Part shown: positions 26,433-35,603 of the stretch, piece by piece
Position numbering within the stretch: position 1 is the stretch's first letter
How the letters are laid out: every line of letters begins with the position of its first letter
From: Limnohabitans sp. 2KL-51
Lineage (GTDB): Bacteria; Pseudomonadota; Gammaproteobacteria; Burkholderiales; Burkholderiaceae_C
Direction: 5' to 3'
Assembly (NCBI RefSeq): GCF_003063645.1
Contig: NZ_NESJ01000018.1
Location: 1-64,000, forward strand
Length of the DNA stretch: 64,000 bases
Made by a program: the position numbers and the translations under genes
The notes under the pieces: generated by a model
Database searches by the model: none
Seen by the model: the letters and a program-made list of their open reading frames with translations, nothing else
Told to the model about the DNA's origin: nothing

Positions 26433-27782
26433 ATGTTCAAGAAAATCCTGGTCGCCAACCGAGGCGAAATCGCCTTGCGCATCCAGCGCGCTTGTCGCGA
26501 ATTGGGCATCAAGGCGGTGATGGTCTATTCGGAAGCGGACAAAGAGGCCAAGTACGTCAAATTGGCTGAAGAGGCGGTTTGCATTGGGCCCGCTTCGTCA
26601 GCTTTGAGCTACCTCAACATGCCGGCCATCATTTCGGCGGCCGAGGTGACCGATGCCGAAGCCATTCACCCCGGTTATGGCTTTTTGAGCGAGAACGCCG
26701 ACTTTGCCGAACGGGTTGAAAAAAGTGGTTTCCAGTTCATTGGACCCACGCCAGAGTCGATCCGCATCATGGGCGACAAGGTCTCGGCCAAGCAAACCAT
26801 GATTCGCGCCGGCGTGCCTTGTGTACCGGGCTCGGAAGGTGAATTGCCCGATGACCCGGTGCAAATTCGCCGCATCGCCAAAGCCGTGGGTTACCCGGTC
26901 ATCATCAAGGCTGCAGGCGGCGGCGGCGGTCGCGGCATGCGCGTGGTGCACACCGAGGCGGCGCTCATCAACGCCGTGCAAATGACCAAGGCCGAAGCGG
27001 GTGCCGCATTTGGCAATCCGGCGGTGTACTTGGAAAAGTTTCTGCAGAACCCACGCCATGTTGAAATCCAGATCATGGCCGACAAGCACCGCAACGCGGT
27101 CTATTTGGGCGAGCGCGACTGCTCCATGCAGCGGCGTCACCAAAAAGTGATCGAAGAAGCCCCGGCGCCAGGCATCCCGCGCAAACTGATCGAGAAGATC
27201 GGCGAGCGTTGCGTGGCCGCTTGCAAGAAGATCAATTACCGGGGTGCGGGCACCTTCGAGTTCTTGTATGAAAACGGCGAGTTCTATTTCATTGAGATGA
27301 ACACCCGCGTGCAGGTCGAGCACCCGGTGACGGAGTGGGTCACGGGCGTGGACATCGTCAAAACGCAGATCATGGTGGCAGCCGGTGAGCGCCTACCCTT
27401 CACCCAAAAGCAGATCCAGATCCGGGGTCATGCCATCGAATGCCGCATCAACGCCGAAGACCCTTTCAAGTTCACGCCTTCGCCCGGCCGTGTCACATCC
27501 TGGCACATGCCTGGTGGGCCAGGCGTGCGGGTGGATTCGCACGTCTACAACAACTACTTTGTGCCCCCCAACTACGACTCGATGATCGGCAAACTGATTG
27601 TCCACGGTGATACCCGCGAGCAGGCCCTGGCCCGCATGCAGACCGCCTTGAATGAGACGGTGATCGAAGGCATCAACACCAACATACCGCTGCACCGCGA
27701 GTTGATGGTGGACGCCAAGTTCATGCAAGGCGGCACCAACATCCATTACCTGGAACACTGGCTGAGCCAGCACAAGCGCTGA
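26433..27782 (+). CDS. accC: Biotin carboxylase subunit of acetyl-CoA carboxylase
   Basis: A 449-residue ATP-grasp enzyme that carboxylates biotin on AccB, the first committed step of fatty-acid synthesis. Motifs: [11 protein letters not shown], the glycine-rich loop [24 protein letters not shown] and [16 protein letters not shown]. Full length and intact. Confidence 0.98.
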   Translation: MFKKILVANRGEIALRIQRACRELGIKAVMVYSEADKEAKYVKLAEEAVCIGPASSALSYLNMPAIISAAEVTDAEAIHPGYGFLSENADFAERVEKSGFQFIGPTPESIRIMGDKVSAKQTMIRAGVPCVPGSEGELPDDPVQIRRIAKAVGYPVIIKAAGGGGGRGMRVVHTEAALINAVQMTKAEAGAAFGNPAVYLEKFLQNPRHVEIQIMADKHRNAVYLGERDCSMQRRHQKVIEEAPAPGIPRKLIEKIGERCVAACKKINYRGAGTFEFLYENGEFYFIEMNTRVQVEHPVTEWVTGVDIVKTQIMVAAGERLPFTQKQIQIRGHAIECRINAEDPFKFTPSPGRVTSWHMPGGPGVRVDSHVYNNYFVPPNYDSMIGKLIVHGDTREQALARMQTALNETVIEGINTNIPLHRELMVDAKFMQGGTNIHYLEHWLSQHKR

Positions 27783-27788
27783 CCCCTT

Positions 27789-28685
27789 ATGTATGAACTG
27801 AGCCTGCTGTGCCCCGAGGACCGGGTGGACGTGCTGAGCGATGCACTGGATGCGCTGGACGCGTTGAGCGTGTCGGTGGAAGACGCAGACGCTCAGACGC
27901 CCGCCGAACAAGCCCTTTTTGGCGAACCGGGCATGCCGCCACCCAAAGATGGTTGGCAGCGTTCGCGCATGGTGGCGCTGTTCGCCCAAGAAGCGGCAGC
28001 CCGGGAGGCTGCGGATTTGTTGGGCGCGCAAGATTTTTTTGAGAACTGCCAGTTGCTCGGCATCCAGACCCTGGAAGACCAAGACTGGGTGCGCCTGACC
28101 CAGTCTCAATTTACGCCGGTGGAGGTGACGCCCGATTTCTGGATCGTGCCCACTTGGCACGAGCCGCCCGCACAAGCCCGGCAGATCATCCGACTTGACC
28201 CGGGTCTGGCTTTCGGCACCGGCACCCATCCCACCACCCGCATGTGTTTGCGCTGGATTGCCCAGCACGACGTGCATGGGCAGCGTGTGCTCGATTACGG
28301 TTGTGGCTCGGGCATCCTGGCCATTGGCGCAGCCAAATATGGCGCCACCGAGATCGATGCAGTGGACATCGACGAAGCGGCTGTGACGTCCACCGAGTTG
28401 AATGCTCAGGCCAACGGCGTGCATTTGAAAGCCGGTTTGCCTGACAAAGCGCAGGGCCAGTACCATACTGTGCTGGCCAATATTTTGGCCACACCGTTGA
28501 AGGTATTGGCGCCCCTGTTGTGTTCTTATGTTGCCCCTGGCGGCCATTTGGTGTTGGCCGGTATCCTTGAGCGGCAGGCCGAGGAACTCAAGGCCGCGTA
28601 CGCCCCATGGGTTGCTCTCGAAGTGACCGATACACAAGAAGGCTGGATTTTGATGACGGCCAAGGTGGTGTCTCGGCCTGCTTGA
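27789..28685 (+). CDS. prmA: Ribosomal protein L11 methyltransferase
   Basis: A 298-residue S-adenosylmethionine enzyme trimethylating L11. After the substrate-recognition N-terminal domain, the methyltransferase core shows G-L-A-F-G-T-G-T-H-P-T-T, motif I L-D-Y-G-C-G-S-G-I-L-A-I-G-A and N-I-L-A-T-P-L (N-x-x-x-x-P-type). It lies 6 bp after accC, the frequent accB-accC-prmA arrangement. Confidence 0.96.
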   Translation: MYELSLLCPEDRVDVLSDALDALDALSVSVEDADAQTPAEQALFGEPGMPPPKDGWQRSRMVALFAQEAAAREAADLLGAQDFFENCQLLGIQTLEDQDWVRLTQSQFTPVEVTPDFWIVPTWHEPPAQARQIIRLDPGLAFGTGTHPTTRMCLRWIAQHDVHGQRVLDYGCGSGILAIGAAKYGATEIDAVDIDEAAVTSTELNAQANGVHLKAGLPDKAQGQYHTVLANILATPLKVLAPLLCSYVAPGGHLVLAGILERQAEELKAAYAPWVALEVTDTQEGWILMTAKVVSRPA

Positions 28686-28704
28686 GCCTGTCTACAATCG
28701 GGCC

Positions 28705-29592
28705 ATGAACAGGATCACTCGCTGCCCTTCGTGCGCCATGGTTTATCAGCTGCCGGAGCTGCATTTGAATGCCGCCAAAGGTTGGTTGCGTTGCGGTGCC
28801 TGTGGCCATGCTTTTGACAGCACAGGGCTTGTGCTGCGTTGGGACCCTGCGTCCTCCGGGCCTCTTGTTTCTTCCAAAGTGCCTGTTCCTGGCACCGGAG
28901 ACATTCCCCCATACCCTTCGGCCGAGGCGGTGCAGCCTGTCGACTTGGTGGCTGACCCTGCAGACCGCATCTCGCTCGACAATTCATTGACAAAAGAAGA
29001 CCTCAGCTCGCCTGCCAAGATCCGGCCAGCACAATCCGAGTTGGCCGCTTTTGAAGATGCATTGTCCAGTTTTAAACCTGAGCCTGTGGCGTCTGAGGCC
29101 TTGCCAAGCCCACCAAAGGACTCCAAAGCGCTGTCATCTGGGGCATGGCTTGCCCCTAGTGGGGTGCTGGCTTTGGCTTTGCTGCTCGCGATGCAATTGG
29201 CCTATGTGCAAAGAGATGCCATTGCGGCGTCATGGCCTGACAGTGAACCCATGATTCGCCATGTGTGCGAGACTTTCGGTTGCCAAGTCAGTCCGCTGCG
29301 CGATCCAGAGGGCATGGTCATCGACAGCTCCAGTCTGGTGAAACGCAGCGAGGACCATGTCCTGTCTTGGTCTGTTCGCAACACCACGCACCTTGTCCTT
29401 GGCATGACGGCCTTGGAGCTGAGTTTGATGGATCAAGAAGGCAAGCTTGTGCTGCGCACCGTGGCATTGCCTGCGCAGGCTGGAGCGCCGCAAACACTGT
29501 CACCAGGGCAGTCCTGGTCGGGCAGCCTGAAAGTTCTGGTTTCCCCGGATGTGGTCTTCAGCGATTACCGTGTGCTGAGTTTCTACCCTTGA
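28705..29592 (+). CDS. Zinc-ribbon and DUF3426 membrane protein
   Basis: A 295-residue protein with an MJ0042-type N-terminal zinc ribbon (C7-x2-C10 ... C30-x2-C33), a Pro/Ser/Glu-rich linker, one transmembrane helix near 150-168 (V-L-A-L-A-L-L-L-A-M-Q-L-A) and a periplasmic DUF3426 domain with two cysteines (C-E-T-F-G-C). Conserved next to prmA in betaproteobacteria; function unknown. TACAAT (28693-28698) ends exactly 6 nt before the ATG, which would place +1 on the start codon. Confidence 0.9.
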   Translation: MNRITRCPSCAMVYQLPELHLNAAKGWLRCGACGHAFDSTGLVLRWDPASSGPLVSSKVPVPGTGDIPPYPSAEAVQPVDLVADPADRISLDNSLTKEDLSSPAKIRPAQSELAAFEDALSSFKPEPVASEALPSPPKDSKALSSGAWLAPSGVLALALLLAMQLAYVQRDAIAASWPDSEPMIRHVCETFGCQVSPLRDPEGMVIDSSSLVKRSEDHVLSWSVRNTTHLVLGMTALELSLMDQEGKLVLRTVALPAQAGAPQTLSPGQSWSGSLKVLVSPDVVFSDYRVLSFYP

Positions 29593-29620
29593 TGCGGGTC
29601 GATCCAGTGTCAATTCGGTA

Positions 29621-29657
29621 CGAAAAAAAGCCCGGCACTGTTGCCAGTGACGGGCTT
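29621..29657 (-). terminator. Intrinsic terminator of the histone-like gene
   Basis: Stem AAGCCCG (29628-29634) pairs with CGGGCTT (29651-29657) and continues as CACTG/CAGTG around a TTGC loop. On the minus strand the stem is followed by U7 (complement of A at 29623-29629, which overlaps the foot of the stem). It separates two convergent genes and is a good terminator for the minus-strand gene, weaker for the plus strand. Confidence 0.8.
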
Positions 29658-29681
29658 TGTGGCTAGCGCCTGAACTGAGAA

Positions 29682-30149
29682 TCAGGGCTTTGCGGCCGAA
29701 GGAAACGGCCACGCAGCTTGAGGATTCAGAGTCGTTTGAGCAGCCGGGGCAGCGGGTGCTTTGGATGCCTTCTTTGCTGCTGGTTTTTTGGCCGCTTTTT
29801 TCACAACCGCTTTTTTGGCAGCAGGCTTTTTGGCTGCAGTTTTCTTGGCTGCGGCTTTTTTGGCTGGTGCTGCTTTTTTGGCTGCGGCTTTTTTGGCCGG
29901 TGCGGCTTTTTTCGCTGCTACTGCTTTTTTAGCGGGAGCGGCTTTTTTAGCCGGCGCTGCTTTTTTCGCTGCTGGCTTTTTGGCTGCTACTGCTTTTTTG
30001 GCAGGAGCGGCTTTCTTAGCGGGAGCAGCTTTTTTGGCGGCGGGTTTCTTGGCTGCGGCTACTTTTTTAGCTGGAGCCGCTTTTTTGGCCGGTGCGGCCT
30101 TTTTCGCTGGAGCAGCTTTTTTTGCCGCTACTTTTTTTGCAGTTGCCAT
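29682..30149 (-). CDS. Histone H1-like Ala/Lys/Pro-repeat protein
   Basis: A 155-residue, extremely basic protein built of K-K-A-A-P-A-K-K-A and V-A-A-K-K-P-A-A-K-K repeats up to about residue 130, with a short non-repetitive tail (Q-T-T-L-N-P-Q-A-A-W-P-F-P). Such proteins resemble the C-terminal tail of histone H1 (AlgP, HctB and BpH1 types) and bind DNA, probably compacting or regulating it. The ATG at 30149 is preceded by AAGGAG at ideal spacing; a TTG six codons upstream overlaps that site and is rejected. The short repeats make the gene prone to length variation. Confidence 0.9.
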   Translation of the reverse strand: MATAKKVAAKKAAPAKKAAPAKKAAPAKKVAAAKKPAAKKAAPAKKAAPAKKAVAAKKPAAKKAAPAKKAAPAKKAVAAKKAAPAKKAAAKKAAPAKKAAAKKTAAKKPAAKKAVVKKAAKKPAAKKASKAPAAPAAQTTLNPQAAWPFPSAAKP

Positions 30150-30225
30150 GATTTTCTCCTTGATCAAGTTGAGAACTCAACGGAAAGGGAACGCTTGGTG
30201 CTTGTTGGTTTGCACAAAGCGATCC

Positions 30226-30293
30226 ATGGCGCTGGGGAAATCCCCAACGCCATGAACGCGGAAAAGCCACCCCGCCCAAAGTCGGGAGACTTT
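30226..30293. other. Two hairpins downstream of nrdB
   Basis: ATGGCG-C-TGGGG (30226-30237) pairs with CCCCA-A-CGCCAT (30242-30253) with one mismatch, an 11-bp stem and an AAAT loop. A second hairpin is AAAGTC-GGGA-GACTTT (30278-30293). Neither is followed by a U-tract. They lie between the nrdB stop and the histone-like gene and could act in termination or mRNA 3'-end stability. Confidence 0.4.
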
Positions 30294-30341
30294 GCAGCGT
30301 GTGGCTTGAAGAGGTAGAGCATGAGATAGGGGTTCAGAAAA

Positions 30342-31481
30342 TCAATCCCAGGACAAAGCCCCGCCAGTTTGGTATTCGATCACCCGGGTTTCAAAGAAGT
30401 TGCGTTCTTTCTTCAGGTCGATCATCTCGCTCATCCAGGGGAATGGGTTCTCTTCGTTGGGGAAAAGAGCCTCCAGGCCGATCTGAGTGGCGCGGCGGTT
30501 GGCAATGTAGCGCAGATAACCTTTGAACATGGATGCGTTCATGCCCAAGACGCCGCGGGGCATGGTGTCTTCCGCGTATTGGTATTCCAATTCAACCGCT
30601 TTGAGGAACAGGTCCTTGATTTCGGTTTTGAATTCGTTGGTCCACAGCTGTGGGTTTTCGAATTTGATGGTGTTGATCATGTCAATGCCGAAGTTGCAGT
30701 GCATGGACTCGTCACGCAGTATGTACTGGTACTGCTCAGCAGCACCGGTCATCTTGTTTTGGCGACCCAGAGCCAGGATCTGCGTGAAGCCTACATAGAA
30801 GAACAGGCCCTCCATCAGGCAAGCGAACACGATCAGCGACTTGAGCAAGGTCTGGTCTGTTTCCAGGGTACCTGTCTTGAAGTGGGGGTCCATGATCACG
30901 TTGATGAACGGGATCAGGAACTCGTCTTTGTCGCGAATCGATTTGACTTCGTTGTAAGCGTTGAAAATCTCACTCTCGTCCAATCCCAATGACTCAGTGA
31001 TGTATTGGTAAGCGTGGGTGTGGATGGCTTCTTCAAAAGCTTGGCGCAACAAGAACTGACGGCATTCAGGGGCCGTGATGTGGCGGTAGGTGCCCAAGGT
31101 GATGTTGTTGGCTGCAAGCGAGTCTGCCGTTACGAAGAAGCCGAGATTGCGCTTGACCATGCGGCGCTCGTCTTCGGTCAGACCGTTAGGGTCTTTCCAC
31201 AAAGCGATGTCGCGGTTCATGTTCACTTCTTGCGGCATCCAGTGGTTGGCGCAAGTGGCCAGGTATTTTTCCCAAGCCCATTTGTATTTGAATGGCACCA
31301 ACTGGTTGACATCGGTTTGGCCGTTGATGATGCGCTTGTCGGCGGCATTCATGCGACGTGGTGCGGCAGGAGCGGCTGTGGATGAAGACGGCGTGGCCTT
31401 GACGGCAGTGTTGTCTGCGCCACTGAAGGATGGCATTGAAGGTTGCAATGCGGGTTTGACTTGATCGTCCCAGGACAGCAT
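30342..31481 (-). CDS. nrdB: Class Ia ribonucleotide reductase, beta subunit
   Basis: A 379-residue di-iron subunit generating the tyrosyl radical for deoxynucleotide synthesis. Residues 1-45 are a low-complexity Ala/Ser/Pro extension. Metal ligands include E151-x2-H154 and R-D-E-S-M-H near residue 250; Y158, four residues after H154, matches the radical tyrosine position of E. coli NrdB, so this is not the Tyr-less Chlamydia type. The C-terminal tail T-G-G-A-L-S-W-D should dock to NrdA. Lies 141 bp after nrdA. Confidence 0.96.
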   Translation of the reverse strand: MLSWDDQVKPALQPSMPSFSGADNTAVKATPSSSTAAPAAPRRMNAADKRIINGQTDVNQLVPFKYKWAWEKYLATCANHWMPQEVNMNRDIALWKDPNGLTEDERRMVKRNLGFFVTADSLAANNITLGTYRHITAPECRQFLLRQAFEEAIHTHAYQYITESLGLDESEIFNAYNEVKSIRDKDEFLIPFINVIMDPHFKTGTLETDQTLLKSLIVFACLMEGLFFYVGFTQILALGRQNKMTGAAEQYQYILRDESMHCNFGIDMINTIKFENPQLWTNEFKTEIKDLFLKAVELEYQYAEDTMPRGVLGMNASMFKGYLRYIANRRATQIGLEALFPNEENPFPWMSEMIDLKKERNFFETRVIEYQTGGALSWD

Positions 31482-31586
31482 AAAAAATTCCAGTTCTTAA
31501 ATTATGAAAGCATGACCACAAATTGCAAAGCCGTTCGTCCATTTAGGACACAAGCAATGCATGAAGTGTTGTTCCATTACATCGAA

Positions 31587-31606
31587 CAGCGCACTCGAGT
31601 GCGCTG
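31587..31606. repeat. 20-bp perfect palindrome between nrdA and nrdB
   Basis: CAGCGCACTC with GAGTGCGCTG, a perfect palindrome, sits 16 bp downstream of the nrdA stop. In nrdAB mRNA it would form a strong short hairpin without a U-tract, a candidate for differential stability or partial termination setting the NrdA:NrdB ratio. It could also be a protein-binding site. Confidence 0.5.
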
Positions 31607-31622
31607 ATGTGTGCAAGGTCCA

Positions 31623-34550
31623 TCACTGGCAAGCTTCGCAACCTGGATCGTCGATGGCGCAGAACTTGATGTCGGTGGCAGGAGTAGTGGCCATTTGTGC
31701 TTGTGCAGCAGCAGCGGCGGCCTCGATGGCACTCATGCCACCACTGGGCGCACCCGATGCCGACACGGCATTGTGAGAGCCTGAACTGACCGTGGATTTC
31801 TCCACTTGTGTGGCGCTGGATGTGCGCAGGTAGTAGGTGGTTTTGAGGCCGCGCAGCCAAGCGAGTTTGTACGTATCGTCGAGTTTCTTGCCAGAGGCGC
31901 CGGCCATGTAGATGTTGAGCGATTGCGCTTGGTCAATCCACTTTTGACGACGAGCAGCAGCTTCAACCAACCAGGTCGTTTCAACTTCAAAAGCGGTGGC
32001 GTACAAAGCCTTGATGTCTTGCGGCACACGGTCGATCGGCCGCAGTGAACCATCAAAGTGTTTGAGGTCCATGACCATCACGTCGTCCCACAGGCCGAGG
32101 CGTTTCAAGTCACGCACCAAGTAGCCATTGATGACGGTGAATTCACCAGACAGGTTGGATTTGACCGACAGGTTGCCAAAGCAGGGCTCAATGGAGGCAT
32201 CCACGCCAATGATGTTGGAGATCGTAGCGGTGGGCGCAATGGCTACGCAATTGGAGTTGCGCATGCCGTCAGCCTGGATCTTCTGGCGCAGGGCATCCCA
32301 GTCCATGGTGGCCGAGCGGTCGACTTCCACATAACCACCGCGCTCGCGGGCCAGCAAATCGATGGTGTCCAAAGGCAAGATACCTTGGTCCCACAAAGAG
32401 CCCTTGTAGCTGGAGTACTGGCCACGTTCTTTGGACAGCTCGGTCGAAGCCCAGTAAGCGTAATAGCAAATTGCTTCCATCGACTGGTCGGCAAACTCCA
32501 CAGCCTCTTGAGAAGCGTATGCAATGCGCATTTCGTACAGTGAATCTTGGAAAGCCATCAGGCCCAAGCCCACCGGGCGGTGGCGAATGTTGGAGTCACG
32601 GGCTTTTTTGACCGCGTAGTAGTTGATGTCGATCACGTTGTCCAGCATGCGCATGGCCGTGGAAATGGTTTTCTTGAGTTTGTCGTGGTCCAGCACTTTG
32701 CCGTTGGCACTGTCTTTGAGGTGGCGCGACAGGTTGACCGAGCCCAGGTTGCAGACGGCGGTTTCGGTGTCGCTGGTGTTGAGCGTGATCTCGGTGCACA
32801 GATTGGAGGAGTGCACCACGCCAGCGTGTTGCTGGGGTGAACGCACGTTGCAGGCGTCTTTGAATGTGATCCAAGGGTGACCCGTTTCAAACAGCATCGA
32901 CAGCATCTTGCGCCACAGGTCATTGGCGGGCAGTTTTTTGCTGGGCTTGATTTCACCGCGCTCTGCTTTGGCTTCGTAGGCGGTATAGGCCTTCTCAAAG
33001 TCTGAACCAAACTTATCGTGCAAATCGGGGCAGTCTGAGGGCGAGAACAAAGTCCAGTCGCCTTTTTCCATGACGCGGCGCATGAACAGGTCTGGAATCC
33101 AGTTGGCGGTGTTCATGTCATGGGTGCGGCGGCGGTCGTCTCCGGTGTTTTTGCGCAGCTCCAGGAATTCTTCGATGTCCAGGTGCCAGGTTTCCAAGTA
33201 AGTGCAAACCGCGCCTTTGCGCTTGCCGCCTTGGTTCACGGCCACAGCCGTGTCATTGACGACCTTCAGGAAGGGGACCACGCCTTGCGACTCACCATTG
33301 GTGCCCTTGATGTGCGAGCCCATGGCGCGCACGCGTGTCCAGTCGTTGCCCAGGCCGCCCGCAAACTTGGACAGCAAGGCGTTTTCCTTGATGGATTCGT
33401 AAATGCCGTCCAGGTCGTCGGGCACGGTGGTCAGGTAGCAGCTGGACAACTGGGGACGCAAAGTGCCGCTGTTGAACAAGGTGGGGGTGGACGACATGAA
33501 GTCAAACGACGACAGGATTTCGTAGAACTCGATGGCGCGTGCTTCGCGGTTGATTTCGTTGAGTGACAAGCCCATGGCCACGCGCATGAAGAAAGCCTGA
33601 GGCATTTCGATGCGTTGCTTGCGTACGTGCAGGAAATAGCGGTCGTACAAGGTTTGCAGCCCCAGGTAGTCGAACTGCAGGTCCCGCTCAGGCTTGAGGG
33701 CGTCGGCCAGTTTTTTCAGGTCAAACTGTGCCAGCTTGGCGTCGAGCAGGTCGTTGTCGATGCCTTTTTTGATGAACTGGGGGAAGTAGTTGATGTATTC
33801 CTCGGCCATTTGGTCTTGAGCCACTTCCTTGCCCAAGATTTCCTTGGCAATGGTGTGCATCAGCAGGCGCGCGGTGACGTAGGTGTAGTCCGGGTCTTTT
33901 TCGATCAGCGTGCGCGAAGCCAGAATTGAAGCTTTGTAAACTTCTTCCATGGGCACACCGTCGTACAGGTTGCGCATGGTCTCGGCGAGGATCGGTTCGG
34001 GGCTCACGTCTTTGCCCAGACCGGCGCAGGCGTTGACCATCAGGGATTTGAGGTAGTTCAGGTCCAGCGCGACGCGCTTGCCACCGTCCAAGACATGCAA
34101 TGCAGGCTCCTGAACGACCGGAGCGGCTTGCTGGTTTTGCTGTGAGCGCTCTTGCGTGCGGCGCTCGCGGTAAAGCACATAGGCCCTGGCCACTTCATGG
34201 TTGCTGCTGCGCATCAGGCCCAATTCGACCTGGTCTTGCACGTCTTCGATGTGAAAAGTGCCGCCACCGGGGCGGGAGCGCATCAGGGCGCGCACAACGT
34301 TTTGGGTCAATTCTTCAACGATTTCACGCACACTGGCGGATGCTGCGCCTTGGGTGCCGTGCACCGCTAAAAAGGCTTTCATCATGGCCACGGCGATCTT
34401 GTTGGGCTCAAAAGGGACCACGGCACCGTTGCGGCGGATGATCTGGTAGTGGTTGAGGGGGTGCACAGTGGCAGCGCCAGCCCGGTCTGCAGACAGGTTC
34501 ATCAGGCCGGAAGAGGTGGAGGGGATGGTCAGGTCAATTTGCATGGTCAT
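31623..34550 (-). CDS. nrdA: Class Ia ribonucleotide reductase, alpha subunit
   Basis: A 975-residue catalytic subunit. The N-terminal ATP-cone (about 38-135, starting I-I-R-R-N-G-A-V-V-P-F) allosterically sets overall activity. The barrel shows the active-site cysteine region S-S-N-L-C-T-E-I and N-L-x-S-V-N-L-S, and the C-terminal shuttle pair C971-x2-C974 ends the protein. Alternative ATG at 34544 is two codons in. Transcribed from a promoter flanked by two NrdR boxes. Confidence 0.97.
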   Translation of the reverse strand: MTMQIDLTIPSTSSGLMNLSADRAGAATVHPLNHYQIIRRNGAVVPFEPNKIAVAMMKAFLAVHGTQGAASASVREIVEELTQNVVRALMRSRPGGGTFHIEDVQDQVELGLMRSSNHEVARAYVLYRERRTQERSQQNQQAAPVVQEPALHVLDGGKRVALDLNYLKSLMVNACAGLGKDVSPEPILAETMRNLYDGVPMEEVYKASILASRTLIEKDPDYTYVTARLLMHTIAKEILGKEVAQDQMAEEYINYFPQFIKKGIDNDLLDAKLAQFDLKKLADALKPERDLQFDYLGLQTLYDRYFLHVRKQRIEMPQAFFMRVAMGLSLNEINREARAIEFYEILSSFDFMSSTPTLFNSGTLRPQLSSCYLTTVPDDLDGIYESIKENALLSKFAGGLGNDWTRVRAMGSHIKGTNGESQGVVPFLKVVNDTAVAVNQGGKRKGAVCTYLETWHLDIEEFLELRKNTGDDRRRTHDMNTANWIPDLFMRRVMEKGDWTLFSPSDCPDLHDKFGSDFEKAYTAYEAKAERGEIKPSKKLPANDLWRKMLSMLFETGHPWITFKDACNVRSPQQHAGVVHSSNLCTEITLNTSDTETAVCNLGSVNLSRHLKDSANGKVLDHDKLKKTISTAMRMLDNVIDINYYAVKKARDSNIRHRPVGLGLMAFQDSLYEMRIAYASQEAVEFADQSMEAICYYAYWASTELSKERGQYSSYKGSLWDQGILPLDTIDLLARERGGYVEVDRSATMDWDALRQKIQADGMRNSNCVAIAPTATISNIIGVDASIEPCFGNLSVKSNLSGEFTVINGYLVRDLKRLGLWDDVMVMDLKHFDGSLRPIDRVPQDIKALYATAFEVETTWLVEAAARRQKWIDQAQSLNIYMAGASGKKLDDTYKLAWLRGLKTTYYLRTSSATQVEKSTVSSGSHNAVSASGAPSGGMSAIEAAAAAAQAQMATTPATDIKFCAIDDPGCEACQ

Positions 34551-34630
34551 TTTTTAATTTATGGTCTGGGTTGCATCGGTCAAAAAGGCTTCAATTGCCG
34601 CTCTGGCATGTTTGTGAGAATTTGTAACGG

Positions 34631-34678
34631 ACACTATATCTGGTGTCTGGGGTCATGACAAGCCACTACAGGTAGTGT
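34631..34678 (-). promoter_or_regulatory. nrdAB promoter with tandem NrdR boxes
   Basis: On the minus strand TTGTCA (34656-34661) and TATAGT (34633-34638) are separated by exactly 17 bp, a strong sigma-70 promoter with +1 near 34626. Box 1, ACACTATATCTGGTGT (34631-34646), overlaps the -10; box 2, CCACTACAGGTAGTGT (34663-34678), lies upstream of the -35. The 32-bp offset, about three helical turns, is the standard spacing of NrdR boxes, so repression by NrdR-dATP is predicted. nrdR itself is not in the window. Confidence 0.85.
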
Positions 34679-34680
34679 AC

Positions 34681-34959
34681 GAGCTCTGAACAGAGCCCTG
34701 CGGCGAATGCGCTGGGTGTTGGCTTGGCTCAAGGGCCATTCATGGGTTTTCAGAGGCTGAAAAAAGTCGCTGAAAATCAACCAATCAGGGGGTTTTGGAG
34801 ATCGATGCCAGTCGCAATGCGACTTCCGGAGACTTTTCTTGCTCAATCGCCCGATTTCACTTCCTTGCCAGATGGCTGGGCTTCGGTCCTAAATTGACAA
34901 AACGTTTTTAAAGCTCTTTTAAAACGTAAAAAAAGCTAAAAATTATTTTTTGTTTCGCA
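34681..34959. other. Gene-free region upstream of nrdA with several inverted repeats
   Basis: No supported coding sequence. Small inverted repeats are GCTCTG-AA-CAGAGC (34683-34696) and AGTCGC-AAT-GCGACT (about 34809-34823). From about 34890 the DNA becomes strongly AT-rich and contains the long inverted repeat listed separately. This stretch separates the end of ampD from the nrdA promoter. Confidence 0.6.
34902..34927 (-). terminator. AT-rich inverted repeat after ampD
   Basis: ACGTTTTTAAAG (34902-34913) pairs with CTTTTAAAACGT (34916-34927) with one mismatch in twelve. On the minus strand it lies about 30 bp beyond the ampD stop, is preceded by A/T tracts and followed by TTTTGTCAATTT, so a weak terminator is possible. 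A TTGACA at 34894-34899 on the plus strand lacks a convincing -10. Confidence 0.4.
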
Positions 34960-35550
34960 TCAAAAACACACAGGAAAACAGTGATCGGGCAGTTGGAGGG
35001 TCGCTTTCAGGCGTTGCCAGTCAAAGCCTGTTCCCGGATCGCCTTTGCGGCCTGGCGCAATGTGCTCATGGCCCGCCACATGTGCAATGGGGTAGTGTCG
35101 ATGCAAGTCAAGGCACAGACGACGCAGTTGCTCATACTGGGCGTCCTCGAACACATCGCCCTCCAGGCCTTCGAGTTCGATGCCAATCGAGTCGTCATTG
35201 CATTGGGGGCGGCCTCGGTACTCGGACTGACCGGCGTGCCAGGCACGATCGTCGGCGCTGACAAACTGCCACAGGCTGCCGTCACGCCGAATATAGAAGT
35301 GCGAGGACACATGCAGGTCCCGGATTTGTGAGAAATACGGGTGGGCCTCCCAGTCGAGCTGGTTGGTGAACAGCGCTTGCACCTCCTGGCCGCCGTATTG
35401 GCCGGGCGGCAGGCTGATGGAATGGATGACGAGCAAATCGATGCAGGCGCCTGGGGGCCTGGGGCCAAAGTTGGGTGAATCCAGCCTTTGTGCGGGCGCG
35501 TACCAGCCCTGGACCCAAAGATTGGCGAGTTCAGCGGCGTGTTCAGACAT
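34960..35550 (-). CDS. ampD: 1,6-anhydro-N-acetylmuramyl-L-alanine amidase AmpD
   Basis: A 196-residue cytoplasmic zinc amidase of peptidoglycan recycling, removing the peptide from anhydro-MurNAc. Family blocks: S-P-N-F-G-P-R-P, the zinc histidine in V-I-H-S-I-S-L-P-P-G, N-D-D-S-I-G-I-E-L-E-G and the C-terminal G-H-E-H-I-A-P-G-R-K-x-D-P-G with the second zinc histidine and catalytic lysine/aspartate. The ATG at 35550 fits the usual length; a GTG at 35607 overlapping the previous stop would add 19 Arg/His/Pro-rich residues and cannot be excluded. Confidence 0.93.
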   Translation of the reverse strand: MSEHAAELANLWVQGWYAPAQRLDSPNFGPRPPGACIDLLVIHSISLPPGQYGGQEVQALFTNQLDWEAHPYFSQIRDLHVSSHFYIRRDGSLWQFVSADDRAWHAGQSEYRGRPQCNDDSIGIELEGLEGDVFEDAQYEQLRRLCLDLHRHYPIAHVAGHEHIAPGRKGDPGTGFDWQRLKATLQLPDHCFPVCF

Positions 35551-35603
35551 GGCTGGACGAGGTCGGTGGCGGTGGCTGGGCGCGTCAGGCAGGCGCCGGG
35601 TTT

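Noticed and set aside
29761..30255. Plus-strand frame rich in Phe/Leu/Ala opposite the histone-like gene, looking like a membrane protein
   Set aside because: It is the complement of the Lys/Ala codon repeats (AAA/AAG read as TTT/CTT); the minus-strand gene has the ribosome-binding site and terminator.
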